Assembly: GCA_036821905.1 (NCBI GenBank)
Contig: DAISIR010000024.1
Span: 1-38,070, forward strand
Length of the DNA stretch: 38,070 nucleotides
Direction of reading: 5' to 3'
DNA from: Brooklawnia sp937867175
GTDB lineage: Bacteria; Actinomycetota; Actinomycetes; Propionibacteriales; Propionibacteriaceae
Below, piece by piece: positions 17,714 to 25,620 of this stretch (position 1 is its first letter; every line of letters starts with the position of its first letter). A model generated the notes under the pieces. It was not told the origin of the DNA. It ran no database searches and worked only from the letters and a program-made list of their open reading frames with translations. The translations under genes and the position numbers were made by a program.

Positions 17714-20221
17714 TCAGGCCCGCTGCACAGCTCCGCAAGCTGCGGCGGCCCGGGCCACCGCAGCCTGCCGAGACTTGGCGGCCTCTGCCTCGGTGAGCGT
17801 CCGGTCCGGCGCCCGGAAGCCGAGCGCGAACGCCAGCGACTTCTTGCCGTCGGCGATCTGGGCGCCGGTGTAAATGTCGAAGAGCCGAATGGACTCCAGC
17901 AACTCCCCCGCACCATCGACCAGCGCCTGCCGCACCAAGGACGCCGACACGTCGTCGTCCACGACCAACGCAACGTCCTGCTTGGTCAGGGGGAACGGCG
18001 AGATCGCCGCGACCTCACCGCCGCGCGGCGCGGCGGCGATCATCGCGTCCAGATCGAACTCGACGGCGCAGGCCCGCTCGGGCAGGCCGAAGGCCTTGAC
18101 CACCTTCGGGTGCAGTTCGCCGGCATGACCCAGGACGACCTCGTCGTCCCCCGAAGCCACGTACAACTCCGCACAACGTCCCGGATGCCATGGCGCTCGC
18201 TTGGTGGCTCGCCGGCCCAGGTCCAGCCCCAGGGTGGCGGCGGCCGTCTGCGCAAGGTGAATCGCATGGCGCCAATCCGCCTTCTCAGCCGGTCCTTGCC
18301 AACCGGAAGGCACCCAGTTGCCGGCCAACAGACCAGCAACCATCCGAGGCTGGTCAGGCAGATTGCCGGTCACCGCAGCGATCTCATCCTGGCTGGGACG
18401 CCGGGACACGTCCGGCATCGGTGCGGCACCCCGATCGTTGCCCCAGAAGACCGCGCCGCACTCGAAGACGGCCAGGTCGTCCTGGCTGCGCGAGGTGTTC
18501 CGGGCCACCGCCGCGAACAGGCCGGGCAGCAGAGTGGTGCGCATGAATGGCTGGGTGTCGGCCAGCGGATTGGCCAGCCGCACCGTGGCGCGGCGGGGAT
18601 CATCGATAGGCAGGCCGAGCCGGTCCAACTCATCGGAGCTCATGAACGGCAGCGTCAGCAGCTCTACGAAACCTGCGGCGGCAACAGCACTCAGCACCGA
18701 GCGCCGAGAGCGCTGCGCGAAGGTGTAGCCAGTGCCCGGTGGTGCAGACGGCACAGCGGGGCGCACCACGCCGAAGCCGACCTTGCGTCCGACCTCCTCG
18801 ACGTAGTCGTACTGGTCGACAAGATCGGGACGCCAGGTGGGCGGCACCAAGCGCAGCCACTCGCTGCTCGTGCCGTCGCCCTGGCCCGAAACCTTGACAC
18901 CGGACGCGCGCAGCACCTCGACGGTCTGCTCGGAACTGATCGGAGCGCCCAGGATGCGCGCGGGCAGGTCAGCGCGGATGCGCTGGACGGGCATCGCCGG
19001 CGCCTCGCCGACCACGGTATACGAGTCGGAGACGGTGCCTCCGCCAAGCTCGGCCATCAGTCGGGCAGCCATCCGGGCAGCGGCCAGCGGCAGCGCCGGG
19101 TCAACGCCGCGCGAGAACCTGGCGGACGCCTCGGACGGCAGCTTGTGTCGACGGAAGGTGCGCCCGATGGTCACCGGGTCGAAACGGGCCGCCTCAAGCA
19201 CGATGTTGCGGGTGGTCGGTGTCAACTCGGTGGTCTGGCCGCCCATCACGCCGGCCAGGCCGATCGGCCCGGAGTCGTCGGTGATCAGCAGGTCGTCTGG
19301 CGACAGCTTGCGGACGACATCATCAAGGGTGGTCAACCGTTCCCCCGGCGCAGCCTGCCGGACCACGATCGGGCCCTGCAACCGGTCGGCGTCGTAGGCG
19401 TGCAGCGGCTGCCCGGACTCCAACATCACGTAGTTGGTGATGTCGACGTCGAGGCTGATCGAACGCATCCCGGCGGCCACCAGCCGAGCCGCCATCCAGG
19501 TGGGCGTGGGAGCGTCCGGGTCGACGTCCTTGATCGTAAGCGCGACGAAGACCGTGCAGTTCTCGGACTCCAATCGGATCGGGTAGCCACCCTCGGTCGG
19601 GCGCACGCGACCGATCAGGTAGGGGTCGGTGAACGCGACCCCGAATGCCTGGGCGGCCTCGCGGGCGATGCCGCGCATGCTGAGGCAGTAGCCGATGTCG
19701 GGGGTGACGTCGATCTCCAGCACTTCGTCGCGGGCCTGTAGCACTTCCATGGCGTCGGCACCCAGCACCTGCGGGCGGCCGTTGACCTGCTCGGGCAGCA
19801 CCATGATGCCGTTGTGGTCGGTGCCCAAGCCCAGCTCGTCCTCGGCGCAGATCATGCCGTCCGACACGCGACCGTAGGTCTTGCGGGCGGTGATCTCGAA
19901 GCCACCGGGCAGCACTGCGCCCGGCAGCGCCACCACGACGTGGTCACCGCTCTCGAAGTTGCGGGCACCGCAAATCACCCCGCGAGGCGCCAACTCGCCG
20001 ACGTCCACCTGACACCAGCGGATCACCTTGCCGTTGCGCTGCGGCTGCTCGGTGAACTCTAGGACGCGTCCCACCACCACCGGCCCGCTGACCTCGGTAC
20101 CAGAGCGCTCGATGCGCTCCACCTGCAGGCCCGCGCGGGTGAGCGCGTCGCCGACCTGGGCGGTGGTGACGTTGGGGGGCAGCGTGACCAGTTCACGCAG
20201 CCATGACATCGGGACCCTCAT
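17714..20221 (-). CDS. pheT: phenylalanyl-tRNA synthetase beta subunit
   Basis: An 835-residue subunit of the alpha2-beta2 PheRS. Domains in order: an N-terminal segment (MSWLRELVTLPP), a tRNA-binding EMAP-like domain (about 40-155, with GVICGARNF), the B3/B4 editing domain with LAGVMGGQTTELTPTT, the B5 domain, a catalytic-like core (PFMSSDELDRLGLP), and a C-terminal ferredoxin-fold anticodon-binding domain (about 740-832, with SPFPLTKQDVALVVDDDV). The start is ATG 20221, overlapping the pheS stop (ATGA). The frame stays open upstream to 20419, but that part is antisense-like sequence inside pheS. Confidence 0.96.
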   Translation of the reverse strand: MRVPMSWLRELVTLPPNVTTAQVGDALTRAGLQVERIERSGTEVSGPVVVGRVLEFTEQPQRNGKVIRWCQVDVGELAPRGVICGARNFESGDHVVVALPGAVLPGGFEITARKTYGRVSDGMICAEDELGLGTDHNGIMVLPEQVNGRPQVLGADAMEVLQARDEVLEIDVTPDIGYCLSMRGIAREAAQAFGVAFTDPYLIGRVRPTEGGYPIRLESENCTVFVALTIKDVDPDAPTPTWMAARLVAAGMRSISLDVDITNYVMLESGQPLHAYDADRLQGPIVVRQAAPGERLTTLDDVVRKLSPDDLLITDDSGPIGLAGVMGGQTTELTPTTRNIVLEAARFDPVTIGRTFRRHKLPSEASARFSRGVDPALPLAAARMAARLMAELGGGTVSDSYTVVGEAPAMPVQRIRADLPARILGAPISSEQTVEVLRASGVKVSGQGDGTSSEWLRLVPPTWRPDLVDQYDYVEEVGRKVGFGVVRPAVPSAPPGTGYTFAQRSRRSVLSAVAAAGFVELLTLPFMSSDELDRLGLPIDDPRRATVRLANPLADTQPFMRTTLLPGLFAAVARNTSRSQDDLAVFECGAVFWGNDRGAAPMPDVSRRPSQDEIAAVTGNLPDQPRMVAGLLAGNWVPSGWQGPAEKADWRHAIHLAQTAAATLGLDLGRRATKRAPWHPGRCAELYVASGDDEVVLGHAGELHPKVVKAFGLPERACAVEFDLDAMIAAAPRGGEVAAISPFPLTKQDVALVVDDDVSASLVRQALVDGAGELLESIRLFDIYTGAQIADGKKSLAFALGFRAPDRTLTEAEAAKSRQAAVARAAAACGAVQRA

Positions 20222-21321
20222 CGGGCACCTCCTCGCAGCGAACGGGGGAAGCGGACGTCGCCTTCGACGAAGTCGCGCAGATCTGGGGCGTTGTTGCGGA
20301 ACATCACGGTGCGGTCGACACCCATGCCGAACGCGAATCCTGAGTAGACATCGGTGTCGATACCGGCGGCCTTCAGGACGCGCGGGTTGACCACGCCGCA
20401 ACCGCCCCACTCGATCCAACCCTCCGACTTGCAGGTGCGGCAGGGACGATCGGGGTTGCCAACCGACTCACCGTGGCACACGAAGCACTCGAGGTCCATC
20501 TCGGCGCTCGGCTCGGTGAACGGGAAGTAGTGCGGACGCAGTCTGGTACGCACATCGCCGAACATGGCCCTGGCCAAGTGATCAAGGGTGCCCTTCAGAT
20601 GACCGAGGTGGATGCCTTTGTCGACCGCTAGTCCTTCCATCTGGTGGAACATCGGCAGGTGGGTGGCGTCATACTCATCGGCGCGGAAGACCTTGCCGGG
20701 GCTGACCATGTAGATCGGCACGTCGCGACTGAGCAGGGTACGCATCTGGACCGGCGAAGTCTGGGTGCGCAGCAGCTTGCGGTCGGACGGCGGGTCGACG
20801 AACAGCGTGTCGGTCAGGCCGCGAGCCGGATGCACCTCTGGCATGTTCAGCGCATCGAAGTTCAGCCACTCCGATTCGAGTTCGGGGCCCTCGACGACCT
20901 CCCAACCCATCGCGATGAAGACGTCCGACATGTCGTTCAACAGGGCGGTCACCGGGTGCAGCGCCCCCACCGGGTGCAGGTCTACCGGCAGCGTCACGTC
21001 GACCCGCTCGGCCAGCAGGGTCGCCTCCAGCTCGGCGGCGTCCACCTCGGCCTGGCGGGCGGCCAGCGCCTGGTTGACCCGGCCACGGGCCTGACCGACC
21101 AGTTGACCGGCGTGCTTGCGCTGCCCCGGTTCGAGCTGTCCGATGGCCCGGTTCGCCAGTGCCAGCGGGGACTTCTCACCGGCGTGGTCGATGCGTATCT
21201 GCTTGAGTTCGGCGCCGGTCATGGCGGCGGCGATGGCGTCCAGCGCCGTGTCGACCAAGCCGAGCACGTACCCGGTATCGAGTGGATCGGGTTGGCGATC
21301 TGTGTTGGTTGAGGCGGTCAT
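20218..21321 (-). CDS. pheS: phenylalanyl-tRNA synthetase alpha subunit
   Basis: A 367-residue catalytic subunit, class II aminoacyl-tRNA synthetase. The N-terminal coiled coil covers about 15-90. The catalytic core includes HPVTALLNDMSDVFIAMGWE, LLRTQTSPVQMRTL (motif 2 region), EYDATHLPMFHQMEGLAVD, and motif 3 around SGFAFGMGVDRTVMFRN. The ATG at 21321 is preceded by GGGGAG (21324-21329) at good spacing, better than the in-frame start at 21381. A -10 hexamer TAGACT is at 21391-21396, giving a leader of roughly 60 nt. A CxxC zinc-ribbon-like pair (FVCHG, CRTCKSEGW) is present, as in many actinobacterial PheS. Confidence 0.96.
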   Translation of the reverse strand: MTASTNTDRQPDPLDTGYVLGLVDTALDAIAAAMTGAELKQIRIDHAGEKSPLALANRAIGQLEPGQRKHAGQLVGQARGRVNQALAARQAEVDAAELEATLLAERVDVTLPVDLHPVGALHPVTALLNDMSDVFIAMGWEVVEGPELESEWLNFDALNMPEVHPARGLTDTLFVDPPSDRKLLRTQTSPVQMRTLLSRDVPIYMVSPGKVFRADEYDATHLPMFHQMEGLAVDKGIHLGHLKGTLDHLARAMFGDVRTRLRPHYFPFTEPSAEMDLECFVCHGESVGNPDRPCRTCKSEGWIEWGGCGVVNPRVLKAAGIDTDVYSGFAFGMGVDRTVMFRNNAPDLRDFVEGDVRFPRSLRGGAR

Positions 21322-21390
21322 GGCTCCCCTCGGTTGTCTCTGGGTGTCGGCGGGTGCCGCGTCCGCCGTGCGCGCGAGCATGCCGTGGTC

Positions 21391-21396
21391 AGTCTA
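21391..21396 (-). promoter_or_regulatory. -10 element of pheST
   Basis: TAGACT on the minus strand, about 70 nt before the pheS start. TTGTTC at 21417-21422 is the best -35 but the 20-nt spacing is long, so recognition is uncertain. Confidence 0.45.
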
Positions 21397-21458
21397 GTGA
21401 GCCACGAGGGATACGCGAACAAGAGCAGCAGCGGTGGGCGGCGGGGCGAGTGGCAGGC

Positions 21459-21530
21459 CTAGACCTGCACGGTAAAGTCCGCGACACCGCCGAGATGGCG
21501 GGCCGTCCGGATCACTTCGCCTTCAACCAT
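21459..21530 (-). CDS. possible 23-residue peptide upstream of pheS
   Basis: An ATG at 21530 opens a 23-codon frame (MVEGEVIRTARHLGGVADFT, then VQV) ending at TAG, with AGGA 11 nt upstream. It lies between the methyltransferase gene and the pheST promoter. It has no run of phenylalanine codons, so it is not a classical pheST attenuator peptide. It may be spurious or the tail of a decayed gene. Confidence 0.2.
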   Translation of the reverse strand: MVEGEVIRTARHLGGVADFTVQV

Positions 21531-21565
21531 GAGGTCATCCTAACCGACCAGCCCACCGCCCCGGG

Positions 21566-21610
21566 ATTGGGTGCAGCTACGGTCGGTCTTGCTCATTTTC
21601 TGCACCCAAT
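21566..21610 (-). terminator. hairpin spanning the methyltransferase stop codon
   Basis: ATTGGGTGCAG (21566-21576) and CTGCACCCAAT (21600-21610) are perfect 11-bp inverted arms around 23 nt that include the stop codon of the methyltransferase gene. There is no T-tract on either side, so termination is uncertain. It separates the rplT-methyltransferase unit from the pheST promoter. Confidence 0.35.
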
Positions 21611-22434
21611 GGGGCCGCATGCTGGCCGCGGCGCTGGGCGCTGGCGGTGGCGTACAGGCAGACGGCTGCAGCCGTCGACAGATTAAGGCTCTCCGCGCGT
21701 CCCCACATCGGGATCGAGACCACCCGGTCCACCTGGGCGAGCAGCTCGGCGGGCAGGCCCCAAGCCTCGTTGCCGAGCACCCAGGCAGTGGGACGCGTGA
21801 GTCTGCCCGCAGCGGCCAACTCGTCCAGGTCGTCGCCCCCAGCGTCGGCGGCCAGAACCTGCAGACCGGCTGCCCGGGCCCATGCGATGGCATCGTCAAA
21901 CTCCACGCCCTGCACCACCGGCAGGTGGAAGATGCTGCCCACCGAGGCGCGGACGGTCTTGGGGTTGGTGCGTTCCACCGAGCCGTGGGTCAGCACGACA
22001 GCGTCCGCCCCGAACGCGTCCGCGCAGCGGATCACCGTGCCGGCGTTGCCGGGGTCGCGTACCTGTGCACAAATCACCACCAACTGCGGACGCGCCGGCA
22101 GGTCGGCGAGGCCGACCGGTGAGTCACGCACGATCGCGAAGATGCCCTGCGTGGTGACCGTGTCAGCCAACTGCGCGATCTCGGGCGCGCTGGCCCGCAC
22201 CACCGGCAGGCCGGTCGCCAAGCCCAGCAGCTGGGTGTGCCGGGACGGCTCGTCCACGATGAGCAACCGCACCAGGCCGGGTTCGGCCAGCGCCTCCCCC
22301 ACCGCCTGGGTGCCCTCGACGAGGAACTCGCCGGCCGCCTCGCGTCCCTTGCGCGCCAACAGCCGGCGGGCCGACCGTACCTGCGCCTTTGAGATCGGTG
22401 CGAGGTCGATCGGTCCGTCGAGGTGGTCTGTCAC
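21577..22434 (-). CDS. TrmH/SpoU-family RNA 2'-O-methyltransferase
   Basis: A 285-residue SPOUT-class enzyme. An N-terminal substrate-binding domain (about 15-95) contains FLVEGTQAVGEAL. The knotted catalytic domain begins QLVVICAQVRDPGNAGTVIR (motif 1, with the conserved DPGNAGT), followed by WVLGNEAWGLPAELLAQVD (motif 2) and IPMWGRAESLNLSTAAAVCLY (motif 3). It likely methylates a ribose in rRNA or tRNA; the target cannot be set from sequence alone. The gene between rplT and pheS in actinobacteria is usually annotated as tsnR-like. I chose GTG 22434, 5 nt after the rplT stop with TGAGG just before it; an ATG at 22476 would overlap rplT. Confidence 0.9.
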   Translation of the reverse strand: MTDHLDGPIDLAPISKAQVRSARRLLARKGREAAGEFLVEGTQAVGEALAEPGLVRLLIVDEPSRHTQLLGLATGLPVVRASAPEIAQLADTVTTQGIFAIVRDSPVGLADLPARPQLVVICAQVRDPGNAGTVIRCADAFGADAVVLTHGSVERTNPKTVRASVGSIFHLPVVQGVEFDDAIAWARAAGLQVLAADAGGDDLDELAAAGRLTRPTAWVLGNEAWGLPAELLAQVDRVVSIPMWGRAESLNLSTAAAVCLYATASAQRRGQHAAPLGAENEQDRP

Positions 22435-22438
22435 TGCC

Positions 22439-22807
22439 TCAGGCAACCACGACCGGCTGGTTCGCCTTGGCGACATCTACCAACGCAGTGAACGCCGCCG
22501 CATCATTGACGGCCAGCTCGGCCAGCATCTTGCGGTCGACCTCGACGCCAGCGTTCTTCAGCCCGTTGATGAACCGGTTGTAGGTCATGCCGTTCTCGCG
22601 GCAGGCGGCGTTGATCCGCTGGATCCACAGACCGCGGAAGTCGCGCTTCTTGGTGCGACGATCGCGGTAGGCGTAGGTGGCCGAGTGCAGCGACTGCTCC
22701 TTGGCCTTGCGGTACAGGCGAGACCGCTGGCCGCGGTAACCCGAGGCCTGATCAAGGACCTCGCGGCGCTTCTTGTGTGCATTGACTGCGCGCTTGACGC
22801 GTGCCAT
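22439..22807 (-). CDS. rplT: ribosomal protein L20
   Basis: A 122-residue basic protein that organises 23S rRNA early in 50S assembly. It begins MARVKRAVNAHKKRREVLDQ and continues with ASGYRGQRSRLYRKAKEQ, then RRTKKRDFRGLWIQRINAAC and NRFINGLKNAGVEVDRKMLA, all diagnostic of L20. In several bacteria L20 also represses its own operon; the leader of this operon has terminator structure but the mechanism here is unknown. Confidence 0.97.
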   Translation of the reverse strand: MARVKRAVNAHKKRREVLDQASGYRGQRSRLYRKAKEQSLHSATYAYRDRRTKKRDFRGLWIQRINAACRENGMTYNRFINGLKNAGVEVDRKMLAELAVNDAAAFTALVDVAKANQPVVVA

Positions 22808-22858
22808 TTTCGTGCTCCTCGTGTGGTTCTGTTGGTGAGGGACTCGCGGAGGTCCCGC

Positions 22859-23077
22859 TCAGCCGCGCTTCGACTTGGGCTTGTAGCCGCCCATGAGCCG
22901 CTTCATCTTCTTCGCGTCGGTGCCCTCCAGGACACCGTCCACGCTCAGCCGGCGAGTGCGCCGCGACGACTTGTGCTCGTTCAGGTGGCCCTTGCCGGCA
23001 CGCTTGTGCTTCAACTGGCCGTTGCCGGTCACCTTGAACCGCTTCTTGGCACCGGAGTGCGTCTTCATCTTCGGCAT
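22859..23077 (-). CDS. rpmI: ribosomal protein L35
   Basis: A 72-residue basic protein: MPKMKTHSGAKKRFKVTGNG at the N-terminus, then the KHKRAGKGHLNEHKSSRR stretch typical of L35. The start is ATG 23077, with a GGAGCGG ribosome binding site a few bases upstream. The longer frame to 23221 runs into infC and is not used. Confidence 0.97.
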   Translation of the reverse strand: MPKMKTHSGAKKRFKVTGNGQLKHKRAGKGHLNEHKSSRRTRRLSVDGVLEGTDAKKMKRLMGGYKPKSKRG

Positions 23078-23156
23078 GGTGCCGCTCCATTCTCTCAATC
23101 GTCCGGACGCGCACTGGCGCACCGGGCAGGACCCCACCACCGCGGGGCCCAGCGGT

Positions 23157-23840
23157 CTACAGGTCGATATCGGGGTCCATGTTGTCGGACGGACCACGCT
23201 TCTTCTTCGGTTGGCCGACACCCTGCGCCCGCAGTTGTGCCTCTACGCGACGCTCCTCCTCAGCAGCTGCTTGCCGTTCGGCGGCTCTGCGTTCCCGCTG
23301 CACGGCCTCTTCGGCGCGAGCCTCGCTCTTCTTGCGGGTGGGTGCCAGGACCATGTGCATGTTGCGGCCCTCCAACCGGGGGGCCTGTTCCACCACACCA
23401 TCCGCTGAGACGTCTTCGGCCAGCTGCCTGAGCAGGTTGACACCGAGCTCCGGACGCGACTGTTCGCGGCCACGGAACATGATGGTGATCTTCACCTTGT
23501 CGCCACCCTTGAGGAAGCGCACGACGTGACCCTTCTTGGTCTCGTAGTCATGCTCGTCGATCTTCGGTCGCAGCTTCATTTCCTTGATGACGGTGTGCGC
23601 CTGGTTGCGGCGCGACTCACGGGCCTTCTGGGCGTTCTCATACTTGAACTTCCCGTAGTCCATAAGCTTGCAGACCGGCGGCCTGGCGTCCGGGGCGACC
23701 TCGACCAAGTCGAGATCGGCCTCACGGGCAAGCTGCAGTGCCTGCTCGAGCCGCACAATACCTACCTGCTCGCCCTGCGGCCCGACCAGGCGCACTTCTG
23801 GCACCCGGATCCGCTCGTTGATGCGGAATTCGTTGCTGAT
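23157..23840 (-). CDS. infC: translation initiation factor IF-3, with apparent AUC start
   Basis: A 227-residue factor that binds the 30S subunit and checks start codon and tRNA. The conserved IF-3 N-terminus ISNEFRINERIRVPEVRLVG continues upstream of the first standard start (GTG 23804) for 12 more codons. No ATG, GTG or TTG opens that part, but an ATC at 23840 lies 5 nt after a perfect GGAGGAG (23846-23852). An AUC or AUU start for infC is known from other bacteria, where it lets IF-3 repress itself. Later conserved parts are PPVCKLMDYGKFKYE, EMKLRPKIDEHDYETKKGHV and VTIMFRGRE-like KITIMFRGREQSRPELG. The C-terminal tail (about 180-227) is charged and variable, as in other actinobacteria. 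Confidence 0.92.
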   Translation of the reverse strand: MSNEFRINERIRVPEVRLVGPQGEQVGIVRLEQALQLAREADLDLVEVAPDARPPVCKLMDYGKFKYENAQKARESRRNQAHTVIKEMKLRPKIDEHDYETKKGHVVRFLKGGDKVKITIMFRGREQSRPELGVNLLRQLAEDVSADGVVEQAPRLEGRNMHMVLAPTRKKSEARAEEAVQRERRAAERQAAAEEERRVEAQLRAQGVGQPKKKRGPSDNMDPDIDL

Positions 23841-23897
23841 GACTTCTCCTCCAATGCCTGTTGGTTGTGCCGAACGGTTCTCGAGCGGACGCGATAA

Positions 23898-23966
23898 TCA
23901 CCCGCCAAAAGAAAGAAGGCCTCCGCGGACGCGAAGGCCTGACACACAGCCGTTGCCGGACGACAT
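23898..23966 (-). CDS. putative 22-residue leader peptide of infC
   Basis: ATG 23966 opens a 22-codon frame (MSSGNGCVSGLRVRGGLLSF, then GG) ending at TGA 23898. GGAGG (23976-23980) lies 9 nt upstream and is partly paired in a small hairpin CCAGCG-n3-CGCTGG (23979-23993). The frame runs through both arms and the T-tract of the intrinsic terminator at 23907-23940, so a translating ribosome would prevent that terminator from folding. No family is recognised. The arrangement suggests translation-coupled attenuation; it is an inference from position. Confidence 0.45.
   Translation of the reverse strand: MSSGNGCVSGLRVRGGLLSFGG
23907..23940 (-). terminator. intrinsic terminator in the infC leader
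   Basis: On the minus strand AGGCCTTCGCG pairs with CGCGGAGGCCT (about 9-10 stable pairs plus a G-U), followed by TCTTTCTTTT. It lies between the promoter at 24101-24130 and infC, so it can act as an attenuator. On the plus strand no T-tract follows, so it is not a terminator for genes in that direction. Confidence 0.7.
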
Positions 23967-24066
23967 TCGTCCGAGCCTCCAGCGAGACGCTGGAACTGCG
24001 TTTACCGACCCGGGGCCTGCGTGATTCATGCGGCCATAGGTGGAGGGTCAGGGCCCTCACTTCGTT

Positions 24067-24097
24067 GGGGCCGATCCGTCGGGGACCGATCAGCCCC
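24067..24097 (-). promoter_or_regulatory. hairpin at the 5' end of the infC leader RNA
   Basis: GGGGCTGATC and GATCGGCCCC form a 10-bp stem (one G-U) near the expected transcript start. Together with the downstream hairpins it makes the leader of about 255 nt highly structured. Confidence 0.4.
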
Positions 24098-24100
24098 GTA

Positions 24101-24130
24101 AGCCTAGCCCATCGCTGCTTTCAAGCCCAA
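24101..24130 (-). promoter_or_regulatory. infC operon promoter
   Basis: The -35 TTGGGC (24125-24130) and -10 TAGGCT (24101-24106) are 18 nt apart on the minus strand, a good actinobacterial housekeeping promoter. The start near 24094 gives a leader of about 255 nt before infC. Confidence 0.6.
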
Positions 24131-24160
24131 CTCGGTGGTTGCCTGTGACAAGCTTTCGCA

Positions 24161-24691
24161 ATGAGTGACACAGTGATCATCGGTCTCGTCAGCATCGGCT
24201 TGGGGATCATGGCGGCGCTTTGGGCGCTGCTGATGTGGAACTCGCGGCAGAGCCCCCGCTACGTCGCCCGAGCGGTAGGCATCGTCCTAGTCATCGTCGG
24301 GGCCTTCGTCACCGGTCTTTCGGACCTGCTGCTGAAAGGCGTGCGCGGGGTGATCGACTGGGTCCGCTTCAAGCCGATGGACACCACGACCTGGTTGGGC
24401 GTCGGGGTGGGCGTGCTCGGAGTAGTTGTCTTCCTGATCGGCGGTTTCATCAAGGCGCCGACCCGCGAAGAGGCCAAACAACGTCTGGTCGCCCGGGCCG
24501 CCAAGGATCGCGAGCGGCTCGCCGCGCAAGCAGCCAAGATCGACAAGAAGCAAGCCAAGACGGCACCGAACACGCCTCAGCAACCCCCGCCGCTGCCCTC
24601 CGCGTCCCAACAAGCCGGGCCGGTCGGCTCGACCCCGGCCAACGCAGACGATGAGGTCACCAACATCTTGAAAAAGCACGGGATCGAGTGA
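24161..24691 (+). CDS. small membrane protein of unknown function
   Basis: A 176-residue protein I do not recognise. Three hydrophobic segments are visible at about 4-26, 35-55 and 78-98. They are followed by a charged helical stretch (REEAKQRLVARAAKDRERLA), a proline-rich linker (PQQPPPLPSAS) and an acidic end. The likely topology is three membrane helices with a cytoplasmic tail. It is divergent from infC and 29 bp short of the convergent hisG. No ribosome binding site is evident before the ATG. Confidence 0.75.
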   Translation: MSDTVIIGLVSIGLGIMAALWALLMWNSRQSPRYVARAVGIVLVIVGAFVTGLSDLLLKGVRGVIDWVRFKPMDTTTWLGVGVGVLGVVVFLIGGFIKAPTREEAKQRLVARAAKDRERLAAQAAKIDKKQAKTAPNTPQQPPPLPSASQQAGPVGSTPANADDEVTNILKKHGIE

Positions 24692-24720
24692 TTCGGTCGC
24701 CCGTCAACGCGTGACGCGCA

Positions 24721-25584
24721 TCAAAGACGGCAGGCCGACAACTCCGAGACCAGGATCGCTCGGGCGCCCAGATCATGCAGATCGTCCATCAGCAGCTGGT
24801 GGTCCTTGGCCGGCACGAGTGCACGGACCGCCACCCAGCCCGGCTTCGCCAGCGGCGAAACGGTGGGGCTCTCAAGACCCGGGGTGAGCGCGGACGCCTG
24901 ATCCAGCAGGTCGGTAGGGATGTCGTAGTCCATCAGGACGTAGTTGCGGGCCACCAGAACACCGGACAGTCGCTGCAACAAATGGTCGAGCGCCACCTGA
25001 TCGATCTCACCGCGGCTGGCCGGGCGACGCACCAGGATGGCCTCCGAGACCAGAATCGCCTCACCGAACAGTTCGAGGCCCGCCCTGCGCAAAGTGGTAC
25101 CGGTCTCCACCACATCGGCGATCGCGTCCGCGACACCGAGCCGAATGGACGACTCGACTGCCCCGTCAAGGTGGATCAGACGGGCGTCCACGCCACGCTC
25201 GGCCAGGTACTGGCGCAGTAGACCGGGGTAGCTGGTGGCGACTCGTTTGCCGGCCAGGTCCCCGACCTGGTAGTTCGAGCCGGCGGGTGCGGCGAAGCGG
25301 AACCTGCTTCCGCCGAAGCCGAGTGTCATGATCTCTTCGGCGTCGGCACCGGAGTCCAACAGCATGTCTCGCCCGGTGATGCCCAGGTCGAGCGTCCCCT
25401 CGCCGACGTAGACGGCGATGTCGCGCGGCCGCAGGTAGTAGAACTCGACCTTGCTGGCCTCATCGACCAGCACCAGATCCTTCAGATCGCTGCGCTGCCG
25501 GTAACCGGCCTCGGTCAGCATGGTGGCAGCGGCTTCGGACAGCGAGCCCTTGTTGGGCACGGCGATCTTGAGTAGCTCAGGCAC
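24721..25584 (-). CDS. hisG: ATP phosphoribosyltransferase (long form)
   Basis: A 287-residue enzyme for the first step of histidine synthesis, joining ATP and PRPP. The N-terminus LKIAVPNKGSLSEAA and the PRPP-loop signature in the middle (AIADVVETGTTLRRAGLEL) are typical. The extra C-terminal domain (about 210-287, PGLESPTVSPLAKPGWVAVR) is the PII-like regulatory domain of long-form HisG, which binds histidine for feedback inhibition. hisE lies 36 bp upstream in the same orientation, so both are probably one transcript. Confidence 0.96.
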   Translation of the reverse strand: MPELLKIAVPNKGSLSEAAATMLTEAGYRQRSDLKDLVLVDEASKVEFYYLRPRDIAVYVGEGTLDLGITGRDMLLDSGADAEEIMTLGFGGSRFRFAAPAGSNYQVGDLAGKRVATSYPGLLRQYLAERGVDARLIHLDGAVESSIRLGVADAIADVVETGTTLRRAGLELFGEAILVSEAILVRRPASRGEIDQVALDHLLQRLSGVLVARNYVLMDYDIPTDLLDQASALTPGLESPTVSPLAKPGWVAVRALVPAKDHQLLMDDLHDLGARAILVSELSACRL

Positions 25585-25620
25585 GGCGGGCTTCCTTGTC
25601 GACTCGGATGCGGTGGCAGG

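Noticed and set aside
18110..19741. 543-codon plus-strand frame opposite pheT
   Set aside because: It is an antisense shadow; pheT domains are complete on the minus strand.
20222..20419. N-terminal extension of pheT
   Set aside because: The first 66 codons lie in pheS; the ATGA overlap at 20218-20221 marks the normal start.
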